Shown: positions 1 through 8,433, counted from the first letter of the stretch. The stretch: DNA of 39,816 nucleotides from Syntrophobacteraceae bacterium (GCA_017881795.1 JADGQM010000004.1:1-39816), one strand, 5' to 3'. Numbers and translations are program-made. The notes: generated by a model from the letters alone, not told the origin.

Positions 1-20
1 GCATGAAAGTCCTCTGCGTC

Positions 21-77
21 ATTCCGGCGTACGCCGGAATCCAGAAGAATAGCCTGGATACCGGCTTTCGCCGGTAT
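21..77. repeat. Extragenic double palindrome
   Basis: Positions 21-40 are a perfect 20-base palindrome built on TTCCGGCG/CGCCGGAA. It is followed by CCAG, a short spacer, CTGG, and a second hairpin with arms 58-65 (ATACCGGC) and 70-77 (GCCGGTAT) around a TTTC loop. This is the familiar dispersed CATTCCGGCG-type intergenic element seen in many proteobacterial genomes. It lies downstream of the minus-strand porin gene and could act as a transcript-end structure, although no T-run follows. Confidence 0.75.
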
Positions 78-153
78 GACGGGAGTAATTTCATATAAAA
101 GCTTCAGCAATTTGAACCTTATGTAGTACGGAGAAGAATAGAATTTTGAACAG

Positions 154-1410
154 CTAAAACTTGTAGACCATGTTCAGGTTAATCACATTGATGTTGTTGG
201 GACCATAGTCCCCAACCAAACTACCAATGATGGGACCACCGGACTTATTGATGCTATCAGATCCAAGGTTGATATATTCGTAGGCAAAACCCAGGGTCAG
301 GTTGGGGTTCCACTCGTACTGGATGCCTGCGGCGCCCCTCCAGTTGCGATCAAAGGGGAGAGAAGGCGAACGGTTCTCTTCGGTCATGGGGGAACTGTCA
401 TAGGCAAAACCGAGGGAAAGAAGCCAAGGTTTGCCGATCCGATATTGCATCCCGAGGGCGCCATGCCAGGTGTCTTTCAGATTCAGATTTGCCGTAAAGC
501 TCGTCGGTCTCGAGACGTCAGCTTGTAAAGACACATCCACGCTGCCAAACTGGCTCCAGTCCTGCCAGCCAAAATTCGCCATAATTGCCAGGTTATCGGT
601 GACCTGCTGGTAGCCGCTCACCATGAGCCACTGGGGTATGGTATAGGTCAGGCCCAGTGGACGCCCCGTAAACAGCGCGCCCAAAACCGGTCCCAGGCCG
701 CTGAACGACGGCGTATCACTGAAGTTCATACTGACCGGGGAGTAGTAGGTTACGCCCAATCGGGTGCTGTCTGTCGGTTCGATGAGCAAGCCTGCCCCAC
801 CCCCGACACCAGCATTACTATCCTTATAAGTGACCTGCCCGTCGGGTCCGACAAGGTTGTTGACCGCTGATTCAGTCTTGAAATAGGCATAAGTGATGTT
901 GAGCAAGGCTCCGACGGACAGCCAGCTGTTGATTCGATAAGCGAGGGAGGGAGCAATGGTGGAGGTGATAAAAGCGACCTTTTCAACCCGGTAACGGCCC
1001 GCCCAGGTGTCGCCGTAATCAAGCGCCGCCCCGAAATAAGAAAGCAGACTGATGCCCAGCTTCAGACGGTCGGAAGCGCTATACACATAATAACCGCCTC
1101 CCGAGGGCAGGACCATGCCCGCATTGCCGCCACCGCCCATTACCGTGGTGCCGGAGCCGGCGTTAAACTCCGAGGTCACAATTACCGGTTGGACGCCTAC
1201 CAGCAGTTGTGAGCGGTCCAACCGGGTCATCCCGGCTGGATTCTGGAAGGCCGTGGAAGCGTCCTTGGCAAGTGCCGCCCACCCTGCCGAAGCCGTGCCC
1301 GTACTGGGAGAATCGACTTCATAAACAATCGCCCCTGATGCCCACGCCATTCCCGAAAACAGACACATAAGCATTCCGAGACCAACAATCCAAGGTGTTT
1401 TGAATCTCAC
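154..1410 (-). CDS. OmpP1/FadL/TodX family outer-membrane transporter
   Basis: Probable outer-membrane beta-barrel channel for hydrophobic compounds such as long-chain fatty acids. I place the start at a GTG because AGGAGGG at 1421-1427 lies 10 bases upstream; an in-frame ATG at 1482 has no comparable site. From this start the protein is 418 aa, usual for the family. It opens with a signal peptide (hydrophobic core IVGLGMLMCLFSG, cleavage probably after AWA, about residue 24). The mature N-terminus carries the FadL-like motif FQNPAGMTRLD. Alternating beta-strand sequence runs to the end, which finishes YKF, the terminal-Phe signal for outer-membrane assembly. It diverges from an HpnN-like exporter, hinting at a shared lipid theme. 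The substrate cannot be read from sequence. Confidence 0.9.
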   Translation of the reverse strand: MRFKTPWIVGLGMLMCLFSGMAWASGAIVYEVDSPSTGTASAGWAALAKDASTAFQNPAGMTRLDRSQLLVGVQPVIVTSEFNAGSGTTVMGGGGNAGMVLPSGGGYYVYSASDRLKLGISLLSYFGAALDYGDTWAGRYRVEKVAFITSTIAPSLAYRINSWLSVGALLNITYAYFKTESAVNNLVGPDGQVTYKDSNAGVGGGAGLLIEPTDSTRLGVTYYSPVSMNFSDTPSFSGLGPVLGALFTGRPLGLTYTIPQWLMVSGYQQVTDNLAIMANFGWQDWSQFGSVDVSLQADVSRPTSFTANLNLKDTWHGALGMQYRIGKPWLLSLGFAYDSSPMTEENRSPSLPFDRNWRGAAGIQYEWNPNLTLGFAYEYINLGSDSINKSGGPIIGSLVGDYGPNNINVINLNMVYKF

Positions 1411-1735
1411 GATAGTTTCTCCCTCCTGATAATTGTTGTGCCACCCGACAACGCCGGCAAATTTCCTCCACCCTTGCCGCATGCCTCAGCGCGAGGCCCT
1501 GTTGTCCCCGCTCATTGAGCTTGAATGAGCGCCGGGCCTGAAGCAATTTGGCCATTATAGTTATCTAAAAGGTGTAGTCCACATTTATCGTACTCAGCAC
1601 GCCTATGGACCTCAGATAATTTTAGCATTATGTTATATGGCCTTGGTTGTATTCGGAAAGAGACGGGTGATTTGGTGATCTGGAAGCCTGATGAGACAAT
1701 TTTCAGCCCGACAGAAGAGGGAATGTAACTCAACA
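1411..1735. promoter_or_regulatory. Divergent intergenic region with a folded leader and likely porin promoter
   Basis: This 325-base gap between divergent genes holds a plausible minus-strand promoter: -10 TATAAT at 1554-1559 and a weak -35 TGGACT at 1576-1581, spaced 16. The resulting porin leader would be about 135 bases and would contain a nested inverted repeat: outer arms AGGCCC 1494-1499 and GGGCCT 1534-1539, inner arms GCTCATT 1510-1516 and AATGAGC 1524-1530. I found no confident promoter for the plus-strand exporter gene. The signals are by eye only. Confidence 0.35.
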
Positions 1736-4468
1736 ATGAATTGGTTATCACGACTGTTACAGCTTTGGATATCATGGGTTTTGACTCGGCCGCGACTGGT
1801 TTTGGGCATTGCCGTAGCAGTGGCTTCAGCATCGCTTGTTTTAGCCGCCACGAGGCTTGAGATGGTAACCGATCAACTGGAAATGATCTCGGCAAACCAT
1901 CCCTTGATCGCCCTGAGCAAGAAGTTAGACCCATTCAGGCCAGGGGGAGAGCACACTTTTTCCGTCGTCATTCAAGCTCCCACGCCGGAGCAGGCAGTCT
2001 CCTTCATCGCCAAGCTCTCTTCACGCATCCAAGAAGACGACTCTCACTTCCGAGATATCATTTACCGGGTGGATCCGGACTCGTTCAAGTCCTATCAGTT
2101 GCTCTATCTGGACCAGCAGGAATTGATGAATCTCGGAAACAAAATCGATGAGCATTACCGATTGCTCCAAGGAATTTCCAAGCAGCCCGATTTGCTGGGC
2201 TTTCTGAAGCTCATCAACCAGGAAATGGCTTCTCGCATGGTAGGAGAACTTTTCACCAGCTTTCTGGATGACTCAAAACCTCCCCGAGAATCCGAGGGGA
2301 AGAAAGAGCCCTTCGATCTGAGCTTTCTCACCGTAACCCTCGAAGGGATGCTGAACCACCTCCACGGGTCGCCCGCGTTTAGGTCGCCATGGTCGTCCTT
2401 TTTTAAGGACACTTCCTGGGATCCGAATCTGGCCGGTTATTTTTGGGAAGCAAACAAGCGTTACCTGCTTGCATTCGTAGTCCCCCAATCACGAGGAGGC
2501 GGTTTCATCGAGACCCAGGAGGCTCTGACCCTGTTGAGGAAGATGTTGCGCGAGACCGAAGCGCTTTTTCCAGGGGTAGGGGCCGGCGTGACCGGCCAGG
2601 AGGCTCTGAAAAATGATGAGGTCAACACCGTCTCGGCGGATATGACCGTGGCCACCTGGATCTCTCTCGTGGGTGTCTTTATACTCATGGTGGTTTTTTT
2701 ATGCGGATTTCGCCGCCCGCTTCTCGAAATCTTCTCGCTCATCATAGGGCTTTGTTGGACATTCGGCTGGGTCACTCTTTTTATCGGCCATCTGAATATT
2801 CTTTCCGTCGTCTTCGCACCCATCCTCTGCGGCTTGGGTGTGGATTATGGGATCCACTGGCTCGCCCGCCTCGAGGAGGAAGAGAGCTTCGGAGGTGGGG
2901 ATATTCGGTCGGCGATCGTGCGGGTTAATGAACGTTCAGGTTCTGGGATATTAGTCGCGGGATTGAGTGGTGTGCTCTCCTTTTTACCCTTGATTTTCAC
3001 GGGCTTCAGGGGCTTGGTGGAAATGGGTCTGGTCACAGGGATGGGGATATTGCTCATCTTGCTGGCTACTTTTACGGTGCTGCCGGCGCTGACCGTGCTC
3101 TGGCCAGGAAAACCCAAAACCACGTTGCTTCCCTGCGCTTCACCATCCGCGAGGGACTTGCTATCCTTTAGGCCCAATCAGGCACGAATGATCCTCGCAG
3201 GGGCAGGAATCCTTACCCTTCTTTGCATCTGGAGCGGCAGCCAGGTCTCCTTCGATCCCAACCCTTTGCGCCTGCAAGCCGCGAATGCAGAATCGGTTGT
3301 GTGGGAAAAGGCGCTTATTGAGAACGCCAAGCGTTCTCCATTATTTGCCACTGCTTTTGCCTCATCACCTCCGGAAACCATGGCAAAGTCCAAGGCGTTG
3401 GAAAAGTTGCCGTCGGTCGCCGAGGTTGAGACCGTTTTCTCACTCCTGCCGGAGAACCAGGAGGAAAAAATCCCCATACTCCATGCCTTAGCCCCCAAGA
3501 TTCCTGCAATAAGCATCGATCTCTTGAAGAATCAGCCGAATGATGTCGGCGGGTTTATCGATGTCCTGGCCCGCATCCGATTCAAGATGCAGGAGGATCA
3601 GGCTGACCGCTGGGGCGCTGAAAAACCCATTGTCGCTCAGATGGCTCGCGTTAGGTCTCTTGCTCAAGACATCATCGACGCCCTTGCCAACTCGCCTGGT
3701 TCTGAAAAAGGCCTTCTCACATATCGGGAGGCCTTTGCCGAGGATTTGCAAAACAAGTGGGATGTTATCAGTAAGAGCGCCAATACCACTGCCATGAAGG
3801 TGGACGACTTACCTGCTGTAGTGAGGGGCTGGTTTCTTCAGAATGGCACCTATTTGCTTCGCATCTATCCCAAGGAATCCATTTTTGAGGAGGACACCCT
3901 CGGCCGCTTCATTCACGACATTCAGAGCGTCGAGCCGGAGGTGATCGGCAACCCGGTATCCCTTTATGTTTTTGCCGAGGCTTTCAAGAGCGCCTGTGCC
4001 AAGGCTTCCATCTACGCGGTTTTTGCCATTTTCATCCTGCTCCTGTGCACCTTTCAAAATCTGCTGCTCACCCTCCTGGCCCTGGTGCCGCTGTTCCTGG
4101 GATCTCTTTGGACCTTAGGGATAATGGGGTGGGCGGAGACTCAGTTTAACCTTGCAAACAGCATGTTCATGCCCCTCGTGGTTGGCGCGGGAGTGGAATA
4201 TGGAGTAATCGTCCTGTACCGTTGGCGAGAGGGAAGAATGCTTCCGGGGCATCTGCCTTTCAGCACCGGCAAAGGGGTGATCCTGGCCGCCTTGAGCACC
4301 ACCATCGGCTTTGGCGCGCTGATGGTCTCTCATCATCGGGGCATCTTCAGCCTCGGCTTCGTGGCCTGGGCGGGAAGCCTGTGCGTCCTGCTGCCCGCCA
4401 TCGTTATTCTCCCCGCCATCCTGTCGGGCATGACACCATTCAAGGCCACCCCGGACCAAAGAGCGTAA
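1736..4468 (+). CDS. hpnN: HpnN-like RND/MMPL family lipid exporter
   Basis: Inner-membrane RND-superfamily transporter of 910 aa. The closest family I recognise is the hopanoid-associated HpnN, which moves hopanoids toward the outer membrane. The architecture fits: one N-terminal membrane segment (about residues 14-37), a periplasmic domain, a five-to-six-helix block with GLGVDYGIHW at about 365-374, a second periplasmic domain, and a second helix block with the matching VGAGVEYGVIVLYRW at about 815. An ATG at 1691 is in frame, but the 1736 start gives the family-typical N-terminus. No squalene-hopene cyclase or other hopanoid gene is visible, so the cargo could be another lipid. It is followed by a small putative ORF. 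Confidence 0.8.
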   Translation: MNWLSRLLQLWISWVLTRPRLVLGIAVAVASASLVLAATRLEMVTDQLEMISANHPLIALSKKLDPFRPGGEHTFSVVIQAPTPEQAVSFIAKLSSRIQEDDSHFRDIIYRVDPDSFKSYQLLYLDQQELMNLGNKIDEHYRLLQGISKQPDLLGFLKLINQEMASRMVGELFTSFLDDSKPPRESEGKKEPFDLSFLTVTLEGMLNHLHGSPAFRSPWSSFFKDTSWDPNLAGYFWEANKRYLLAFVVPQSRGGGFIETQEALTLLRKMLRETEALFPGVGAGVTGQEALKNDEVNTVSADMTVATWISLVGVFILMVVFLCGFRRPLLEIFSLIIGLCWTFGWVTLFIGHLNILSVVFAPILCGLGVDYGIHWLARLEEEESFGGGDIRSAIVRVNERSGSGILVAGLSGVLSFLPLIFTGFRGLVEMGLVTGMGILLILLATFTVLPALTVLWPGKPKTTLLPCASPSARDLLSFRPNQARMILAGAGILTLLCIWSGSQVSFDPNPLRLQAANAESVVWEKALIENAKRSPLFATAFASSPPETMAKSKALEKLPSVAEVETVFSLLPENQEEKIPILHALAPKIPAISIDLLKNQPNDVGGFIDVLARIRFKMQEDQADRWGAEKPIVAQMARVRSLAQDIIDALANSPGSEKGLLTYREAFAEDLQNKWDVISKSANTTAMKVDDLPAVVRGWFLQNGTYLLRIYPKESIFEEDTLGRFIHDIQSVEPEVIGNPVSLYVFAEAFKSACAKASIYAVFAIFILLLCTFQNLLLTLLALVPLFLGSLWTLGIMGWAETQFNLANSMFMPLVVGAGVEYGVIVLYRWREGRMLPGHLPFSTGKGVILAALSTTIGFGALMVSHHRGIFSLGFVAWAGSLCVLLPAIVILPAILSGMTPFKATPDQRA

Positions 4469-4502
4469 CGTGATGAAAGCCTGCTAAGGAGACCCCACTG
4501 CA

Positions 4503-4682
4503 ATGGTCGTGCGCAATGCCCTTTTCTTGCTCTTACAGATCAGTTTGCCGCTCTTCGTTGTCGATCTTGGGAAACCGGCTTTCACCGATGGTTGGGACGC
4601 CATTCTACCGGCAGGATCGGATTGTGGAGATGTCTTGCATAACGAGCGCATGCAGTGCTATGGATCCACTAAGCCAACGTGA
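4503..4682 (+). CDS. Possible small secreted or membrane protein, 59 aa
   Basis: A 59-codon frame starts at ATG 4503, with AAGGAG about 11 bases upstream. Its N-terminus (ALFLLLQISLPLFVVDLG) looks like a hydrophobic signal or membrane segment. The rest is polar and contains two cysteines. I do not recognise a family. It lies 34 bases after the exporter stop and could be co-transcribed with it. The evidence is only the ribosome site and the hydrophobic start; it may equally be non-coding. Confidence 0.25.
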   Translation: MVVRNALFLLLQISLPLFVVDLGKPAFTDGWDAILPAGSDCGDVLHNERMQCYGSTKPT

Positions 4683-4701
4683 CAAGCCAAGGGTTTGACT
4701 G

Positions 4702-4980
4702 ATGAAGATTCGTTTCTACGTTGACCCAGGGACAGATTTGCCTCACCTATACAAGCATGACGTATCTGAAGATGAGGTCGAAGACGTGCTGTTTCATGCA
4801 GGTGAGGATCGTCCCGGCAAGGAGGGCTCACGCATTGCTATAGGGCAGACGAGAGCGGGGCGATATGTTCGGGTGATATATGTCCCTGATCCTGAACCTG
4901 ACAGCGTTTTTGTGATCACTGCATATGAACTGAGTGGCAACCCACTTAAAGCATATCGGCGCCGACGTCGAGGAAGGTGA
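4702..4980 (+). CDS. DUF4258/BrnT-like putative toxin
   Basis: A 92-aa basic-ended protein. The pattern HDVSEDEVEDVL, then RIAIGQTRAGRYVRVIYV, then DSVFVITAYEL resembles the compact RelE-fold proteins of the BrnT/DUF4258 group, many of which are ribonuclease toxins. It ends in an Arg-rich tail (RRRRRGR). The start has AAGGG eight bases upstream. It is followed at once by a small acidic protein (4986-5234), the usual layout of a toxin-antitoxin pair with the toxin first, as in BrnTA. Toxicity is inferred from fold resemblance and gene order, not shown. Confidence 0.6.
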   Translation: MKIRFYVDPGTDLPHLYKHDVSEDEVEDVLFHAGEDRPGKEGSRIAIGQTRAGRYVRVIYVPDPEPDSVFVITAYELSGNPLKAYRRRRRGR

Positions 4981-4985
4981 AGAGC

Positions 4986-5234
4986 ATGAAACAAAGCAGA
5001 TTCCCCAAAGGCTGGGATGAAGATCGAGTAAGGAGAGTTCTCGCCCACTATGAGAGCCAATCAGAAGAGGAAGCTATGGCAGAAGACGAAGCAGCATGGG
5101 AGGATCGTTCACAGACATTCATGGAGATTCCCAATGATCTAATACCTACCGTACGTGAACTACTTGCAAAGAGGGCGGAAAAGGCAGCGAGCAAGACAGC
5201 TCACAAAAACACCGAAGGAATAACCAGCCAATGA
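4986..5234 (+). CDS. Putative antitoxin partner of the BrnT/DUF4258-like protein
   Basis: An 82-aa protein starting at ATG 4986, five bases after the previous stop, with GAGGAAGG eight bases upstream. A GTG at 4977 would overlap the upstream gene and is the alternative start. It opens FPKGWDEDRVRRVLAHYESQ, followed by an acidic stretch (SEEEAMAEDEAAWEDR) and EIPNDLIPTVRELLAKR, which looks like a short helix-strand segment ahead of a C-terminal helix. The last 20 residues are Lys/Ala/Thr-rich and disordered-looking. I know similar small proteins next to DUF4258-like partners but cannot name a characterised antitoxin family. Confidence 0.55.
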   Translation: MKQSRFPKGWDEDRVRRVLAHYESQSEEEAMAEDEAAWEDRSQTFMEIPNDLIPTVRELLAKRAEKAASKTAHKNTEGITSQ

Positions 5235-5411
5235 GCCCGGCGAGCAACCACGGGGCAGGATCACCGGTTCTATCCGAAAGCGGTCAAGAGCCTGAAGTGA
5301 GGCGGCATGGCAATCAGCTTTGGATGAAAAGGTGCCACCAGCTTTTAACAGCGATGTCGGTTCGGTCATTCCAGGGGATGATTCAGAGGGCCCCATTTCG
5401 AGGAGAGGCCA

Positions 5412-6425
5412 CTAGCTCGCTTCCGGACAGGCAGTCCGTGAATTTTCCCGACCGACCACCAGGAGTCCCAGGGATAGCCAGAAAGCTTCCCGGAGGCGGC
5501 GCACGATGCTGAAAGTCACGCCCAGCGCGGCCCCAAGGTTAAACCCGAGCGAGAGCAGAATCGTACCCCCATCCTGCACCCCTGCTGAGGCGGGAATCAT
5601 GAAGCCCAAGGCGGCAAAAAGCACCGCCAGGGCATCCAGACAGAGGGCCATAACCCAAGTGATGGGATGGCCGATGAGCCAAAAAAACAGATAGACCTCC
5701 ACCCCGTGAACCAGCCAGCTCAGGAAGAAAAGTAGAAAGGCCAGCAGGCCACGGCCGGGATGTTCCCGATAAAACTGCGCCAACCACGCATCCAGGCGAA
5801 CACACTCCGCTTCCTTAGCTTTGAGCTTTGCCGGACAGAGACCGAATTTCTCCAGAAGCCGGATTCCCGAGGCGCAAGGGTTCTGGCGCTGCACGATCAT
5901 GAAGGCCAGGGCCAGACCTCCCAGGAGCAGGCCTCCGAGACTGAGAAAACCCAGTTGAGCCCCAGCCCCGGGCAACAGAAAGGGAGTCAAAGCCAATCCC
6001 AGAAAGATATACAGCACAAGGCTCATCACTCCAATGCCCTTCTGGATGACCACTGAGGCCGCCGCTTCTTCCCACGGTACCCCTCCGGCCTGCAAGCGAA
6101 AGGCCTTAAAGGGCTCGCCCCCCATTGACGCAGTCGGCGTAAGCTGATTGAGGGACTCCCCGGCCAGGCGGAGGAAAAAGAGGCGGGTCAGCGAAGGACG
6201 GCTCTCTCTGGTCAGTAAAAGGCAATCCCACGAGACCGCCCCGAGATAGTTCATCAGGCAATATGGGGTCAAGAGCAAGGGCCAGTAATATCCTATTTTG
6301 AGGAACTGATGGCCGACGTCGGCCCAGCCGATTTCCTTCAGCATCCAAAAAAGAAAGGCCGCGGCAACGATCAAAAGAATTGAGTTGAGGCGACGCATTG
6401 GACTAATATTAGACAGAAAACCCAT
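5412..6425 (-). CDS. Flippase-like integral membrane protein (UPF0104/HpnL-like)
   Basis: A polytopic membrane protein of about 337 aa belonging to the lysylphosphatidylglycerol synthetase membrane-domain/UPF0104 family, which includes the hopanoid-cluster protein HpnL. The family motif is clear at residues 88-110: RLAGESLNQLTPTASMGGEP. About eight hydrophobic segments follow, and a late PASAGVQDGG loop is also typical. ATG 6425 has AAAGG five bases upstream; GTG 6431 and ATG 6398 are alternatives. It reads in the same direction as the sulfotransferase about 130 bases upstream. A role in moving or modifying an isoprenoid or phospholipid is family-level inference. Confidence 0.8.
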   Translation of the reverse strand: MGFLSNISPMRRLNSILLIVAAAFLFWMLKEIGWADVGHQFLKIGYYWPLLLTPYCLMNYLGAVSWDCLLLTRESRPSLTRLFFLRLAGESLNQLTPTASMGGEPFKAFRLQAGGVPWEEAAASVVIQKGIGVMSLVLYIFLGLALTPFLLPGAGAQLGFLSLGGLLLGGLALAFMIVQRQNPCASGIRLLEKFGLCPAKLKAKEAECVRLDAWLAQFYREHPGRGLLAFLLFFLSWLVHGVEVYLFFWLIGHPITWVMALCLDALAVLFAALGFMIPASAGVQDGGTILLSLGFNLGAALGVTFSIVRRLREAFWLSLGLLVVGRENSRTACPEAS

Positions 6426-6553
6426 CCTCACCTTTCATGATCACGTACTGTCACTAACTGCAAGCAGCGAAAAGATGGCTCATTCTCCGCACGCGTCAAA
6501 ACATTTGAATGAATATAATACTGACTGAGGGTCTGGTCGAGAACCTGTTGGCA

Positions 6554-7816
6554 CTATTCGAGCTCGATTCCATAGTGATCGGTGTAAAATCGAAAGCGGC
6601 GCCGTTCGGTTTCGCGATTCAGACCGTATGTTTCCAGAGAGTATCGATGCACACCGCTTTTGTGTTGGGGGTTTGCCGCCAGAAATCGCAGCATGGCACG
6701 CTCTGCTTCGTTCGTCAGCACCATTTCAAAATGGTCGTATATCCCTCGGACCACCGCCATCGGGTCTTTCACCAGGTCCGCATACCACACATCAAGAAAG
6801 CGTCCCTGCAAAGAGGCTCGGTCCTGGCGAAACTGGATGCCGAGACGAGCTCCCTTCTCCCAGCGTCGCGCCACTTCGTCGCCGAGCTCATCCCGGTCGA
6901 GGCACTCGGTGAAGGGCCCTCGCAGGACTTCGGCAAAACTTGCACAGGAGGCGAGGACTTTGAGGGGATCACGATGAGTCATGACAACCCCCGCATCGGG
7001 GTAGATCTGGAAGAGCGCTTTCAAGGCCAGTAAGTGACTGGGCGCCTTGAGCACCCAATGGGATCCAGGACACCGCCACTGCAAATGCTGGAGGAATTCT
7101 CGGTGAAATTCATAGGCCGGAAGTTTATCCCGGTCCTCATGCCAGATGCGATAGGAAGAGACGAAGTACATCGACTCGAAGACGTAACTCATAAAGGAGT
7201 GACCCATGATCGCGATGCACTCCTGGGGCAGTCGGGCATCGAGCAGATGGGCTGTCCTGAAGCCCGGCATCAGAACATCGACCCACTTCAACTCCTTGTC
7301 AGCCTGCGAGATGCGCGGGTCAGAGTCGCTGGTGGCCGTTTCGGGAGGGGGAGACGGATGCATTACCTCCCAGACTCTGGGCGCTCGACTGGCAGGATCC
7401 TGGGCGAGCAGGGCATGCAAGAGCGTCGAGCCAGTTCTTGGAAGACCCGTGATGAAGAGGGGACGCCTGATCATTTCGTCGGCAATTGCCGGGTTACGTT
7501 TGCGATCTTCCTCCAGACGCAGACGATTACTCAACACCCGCAGGATGTCACTATACACGCAGATTCGCCCAATGAAATTAAGGTGTGCATCATGTTTGAA
7601 CGAGTGGAGCAGGATTCCAAGCCGTTCAAAAAGCAAGTCATCGCCAAAATCATCAAGACCGGTTTGTCTGCGGGCTTTGTCGATGAGGGCGCTTTCATCC
7701 AGGGTCAGCAGGGAAAAACCATCCTCGGGGAACAATCCGCCCAGGGCATTCACCGCTCTCAACAGCTTCCAACGCTTGCTATGATGAGGTGCGAGGCGCC
7801 TCGCACTTTCGCTCAT
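6554..7816 (-). CDS. PAPS-dependent sulfotransferase family protein
   Basis: A 420-aa protein of the Sulfotransfer_3 type that would move a sulfuryl group from PAPS to an alcohol or amine acceptor. The 5'-phosphosulfate-binding loop FITGLPRTGSTLLH is at about residues 122-135. The 3'-phosphate-binding segment is probably VMTHRDPLKVLASCASF, about residue 280. I chose ATG 7816 because AGGAGGT sits nine bases upstream; the ATG at 7837 overlaps that site and cannot use it. The acceptor is unknown. Its nearest downstream neighbour is an HpnL-like flippase, which suggests a lipid. The by-product PAP can be removed by the CysQ and NrnA proteins encoded elsewhere in this window. Confidence 0.85.
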   Translation of the reverse strand: MSESARRLAPHHSKRWKLLRAVNALGGLFPEDGFSLLTLDESALIDKARRQTGLDDFGDDLLFERLGILLHSFKHDAHLNFIGRICVYSDILRVLSNRLRLEEDRKRNPAIADEMIRRPLFITGLPRTGSTLLHALLAQDPASRAPRVWEVMHPSPPPETATSDSDPRISQADKELKWVDVLMPGFRTAHLLDARLPQECIAIMGHSFMSYVFESMYFVSSYRIWHEDRDKLPAYEFHREFLQHLQWRCPGSHWVLKAPSHLLALKALFQIYPDAGVVMTHRDPLKVLASCASFAEVLRGPFTECLDRDELGDEVARRWEKGARLGIQFRQDRASLQGRFLDVWYADLVKDPMAVVRGIYDHFEMVLTNEAERAMLRFLAANPQHKSGVHRYSLETYGLNRETERRRFRFYTDHYGIELE

Positions 7817-7906
7817 TTCCTTAAGACCTCCTGCCATTTTTTTCCTGAGTCATCAACTGGTTGAAGTTCGCGCCAAGCCCGGAGAAGGTCACCCCCGCGC
7901 AAGCCG

Positions 7907-7934
7907 GTAGGGGCGACCAGCCGGTCGCCCCTAC
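7907..7934. repeat. GTAGGGGCGACC palindrome
   Basis: Arms 7907-7918 and 7923-7934 are perfect 12-bp reverse complements around an AGCC loop. This GTAGGGGCGACC/GGTCGCCCCTAC element is a widespread extragenic palindrome. No T-run follows on either side, so a terminator role is doubtful. Confidence 0.8.
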
Positions 7935-8035
7935 TGAAGAAACCGGATAATAGCCTTCGCAGGAATGATGTCAATGGACTTTTGCATGAGGCGCCGTTCC
8001 AATGGGTGATGTCCAAAATAGACTTCTTCTTTTAC

Positions 8036-8091
8036 CACGAAGCTCACGAAGAAAACGAAGGACACGAAGTGTTTTCTTCGTGAGCTTCGTG
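8036..8091. repeat. CACGAAG/CTTCGTG inverted-repeat element, copy A
   Basis: Left arm 8036-8056 and right arm 8071-8091 are perfect 21-base reverse complements around a 14-base loop that itself holds GGACACGAAG. Related elements occur at 19258-19325 and 29098-29182. The element lies between the sulfotransferase gene and the tRNA and has no coding potential. Confidence 0.85.
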
Positions 8092-8253
8092 TCCTTCATG
8101 GTTGGTAAATAGGTCATGATATGAGAGCAAGTTATTTTTGGACGGACCCAAACGCCGACCATTTCTCTGTTACGTCAAGAATCAACGGTTCTTCCCAAGG
8201 CAGGATTCGCCTTTGGGGCTTGACTCAAACGCACATCTAACAACAAATTGGAC

Positions 8254-8283
8254 TTGACTTCCCTCCCTGGGATCGTTTAGTGT
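8254..8283 (+). promoter_or_regulatory. Candidate promoter for tRNA-Gly
   Basis: A -35 TTGACT at 8254-8259 is followed after 18 bases by TAGTGT at 8278-8283, a weak -10. The mature tRNA begins 24 bases downstream, a suitable distance for a short 5' precursor. The -35 is convincing, the -10 less so. Confidence 0.4.
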
Positions 8284-8306
8284 TCGAGAGATTAAAAGGC
8301 TTCCGA

Positions 8307-8382
8307 GCGGGTGTAGCTCAGTTGGTAGAGCACAAGCTTCCCAAGCTTGGGGTCGCGGGTTCGAATCCCGTTGCCCGCTCCA
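8307..8382 (+). tRNA. tRNA-Gly (anticodon CCC)
   Basis: A 76-base cloverleaf including an encoded CCA end. The acceptor arms are GCGGGTG and TGCCCGC, with T as discriminator base. The D arm is GCTC...GAGC. The anticodon stem is CAAGC/GCTTG with loop TTCCCAA, giving anticodon CCC (codon GGG). The T arm is GCGGG TTCGAAT CCCGT. It stands just upstream of rimP-nusA-infB, a position analogous to metY before rimP in Escherichia coli. Confidence 0.95.
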
Positions 8383-8396
8383 GTCTGGAAGATGCT

Positions 8397-8423
8397 CCTT
8401 CTGTAAAGAAGGCTTCCCTTTTT
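8397..8423 (+). terminator. Weak hairpin after tRNA-Gly
   Basis: CCTTC 8397-8401 pairs with GAAGG 8408-8412, and a pyrimidine run ending in five Ts follows at 8413-8422. The stem is short and the T-run is six bases away, so this may be a 3' processing or weak termination signal rather than a strong terminator. Confidence 0.3.
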
Positions 8424-8433
8424 GAGGTGGCAG

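Larger units (their letters stand above)
7817..8306. other. 490-base intergenic region carrying two repeat elements and a tRNA promoter
   Basis: No gene is supported here. It contains a 12-bp perfect palindrome (7907-7934), a 21-bp perfect inverted repeat (8036-8091), an imperfect hairpin around 8196-8218 (CCCAAGGC with GCCTTTGGG), and a candidate promoter ahead of the tRNA. The first element is close enough to the sulfotransferase start that its promoter may overlap it. Confidence 0.6.

Noticed and set aside
5231-5512. A 93-codon frame between the toxin-antitoxin-like pair and the flippase gene
   Set aside because: It runs into the 3' end of the minus-strand flippase gene and shows no domain. 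The 177-base gap could be decayed sequence, but nothing is recognisable.
7034-7864. A 276-codon plus-strand frame opposite the sulfotransferase
   Set aside because: Covers the PAPS-loop region of the real minus-strand gene and shows no family features.
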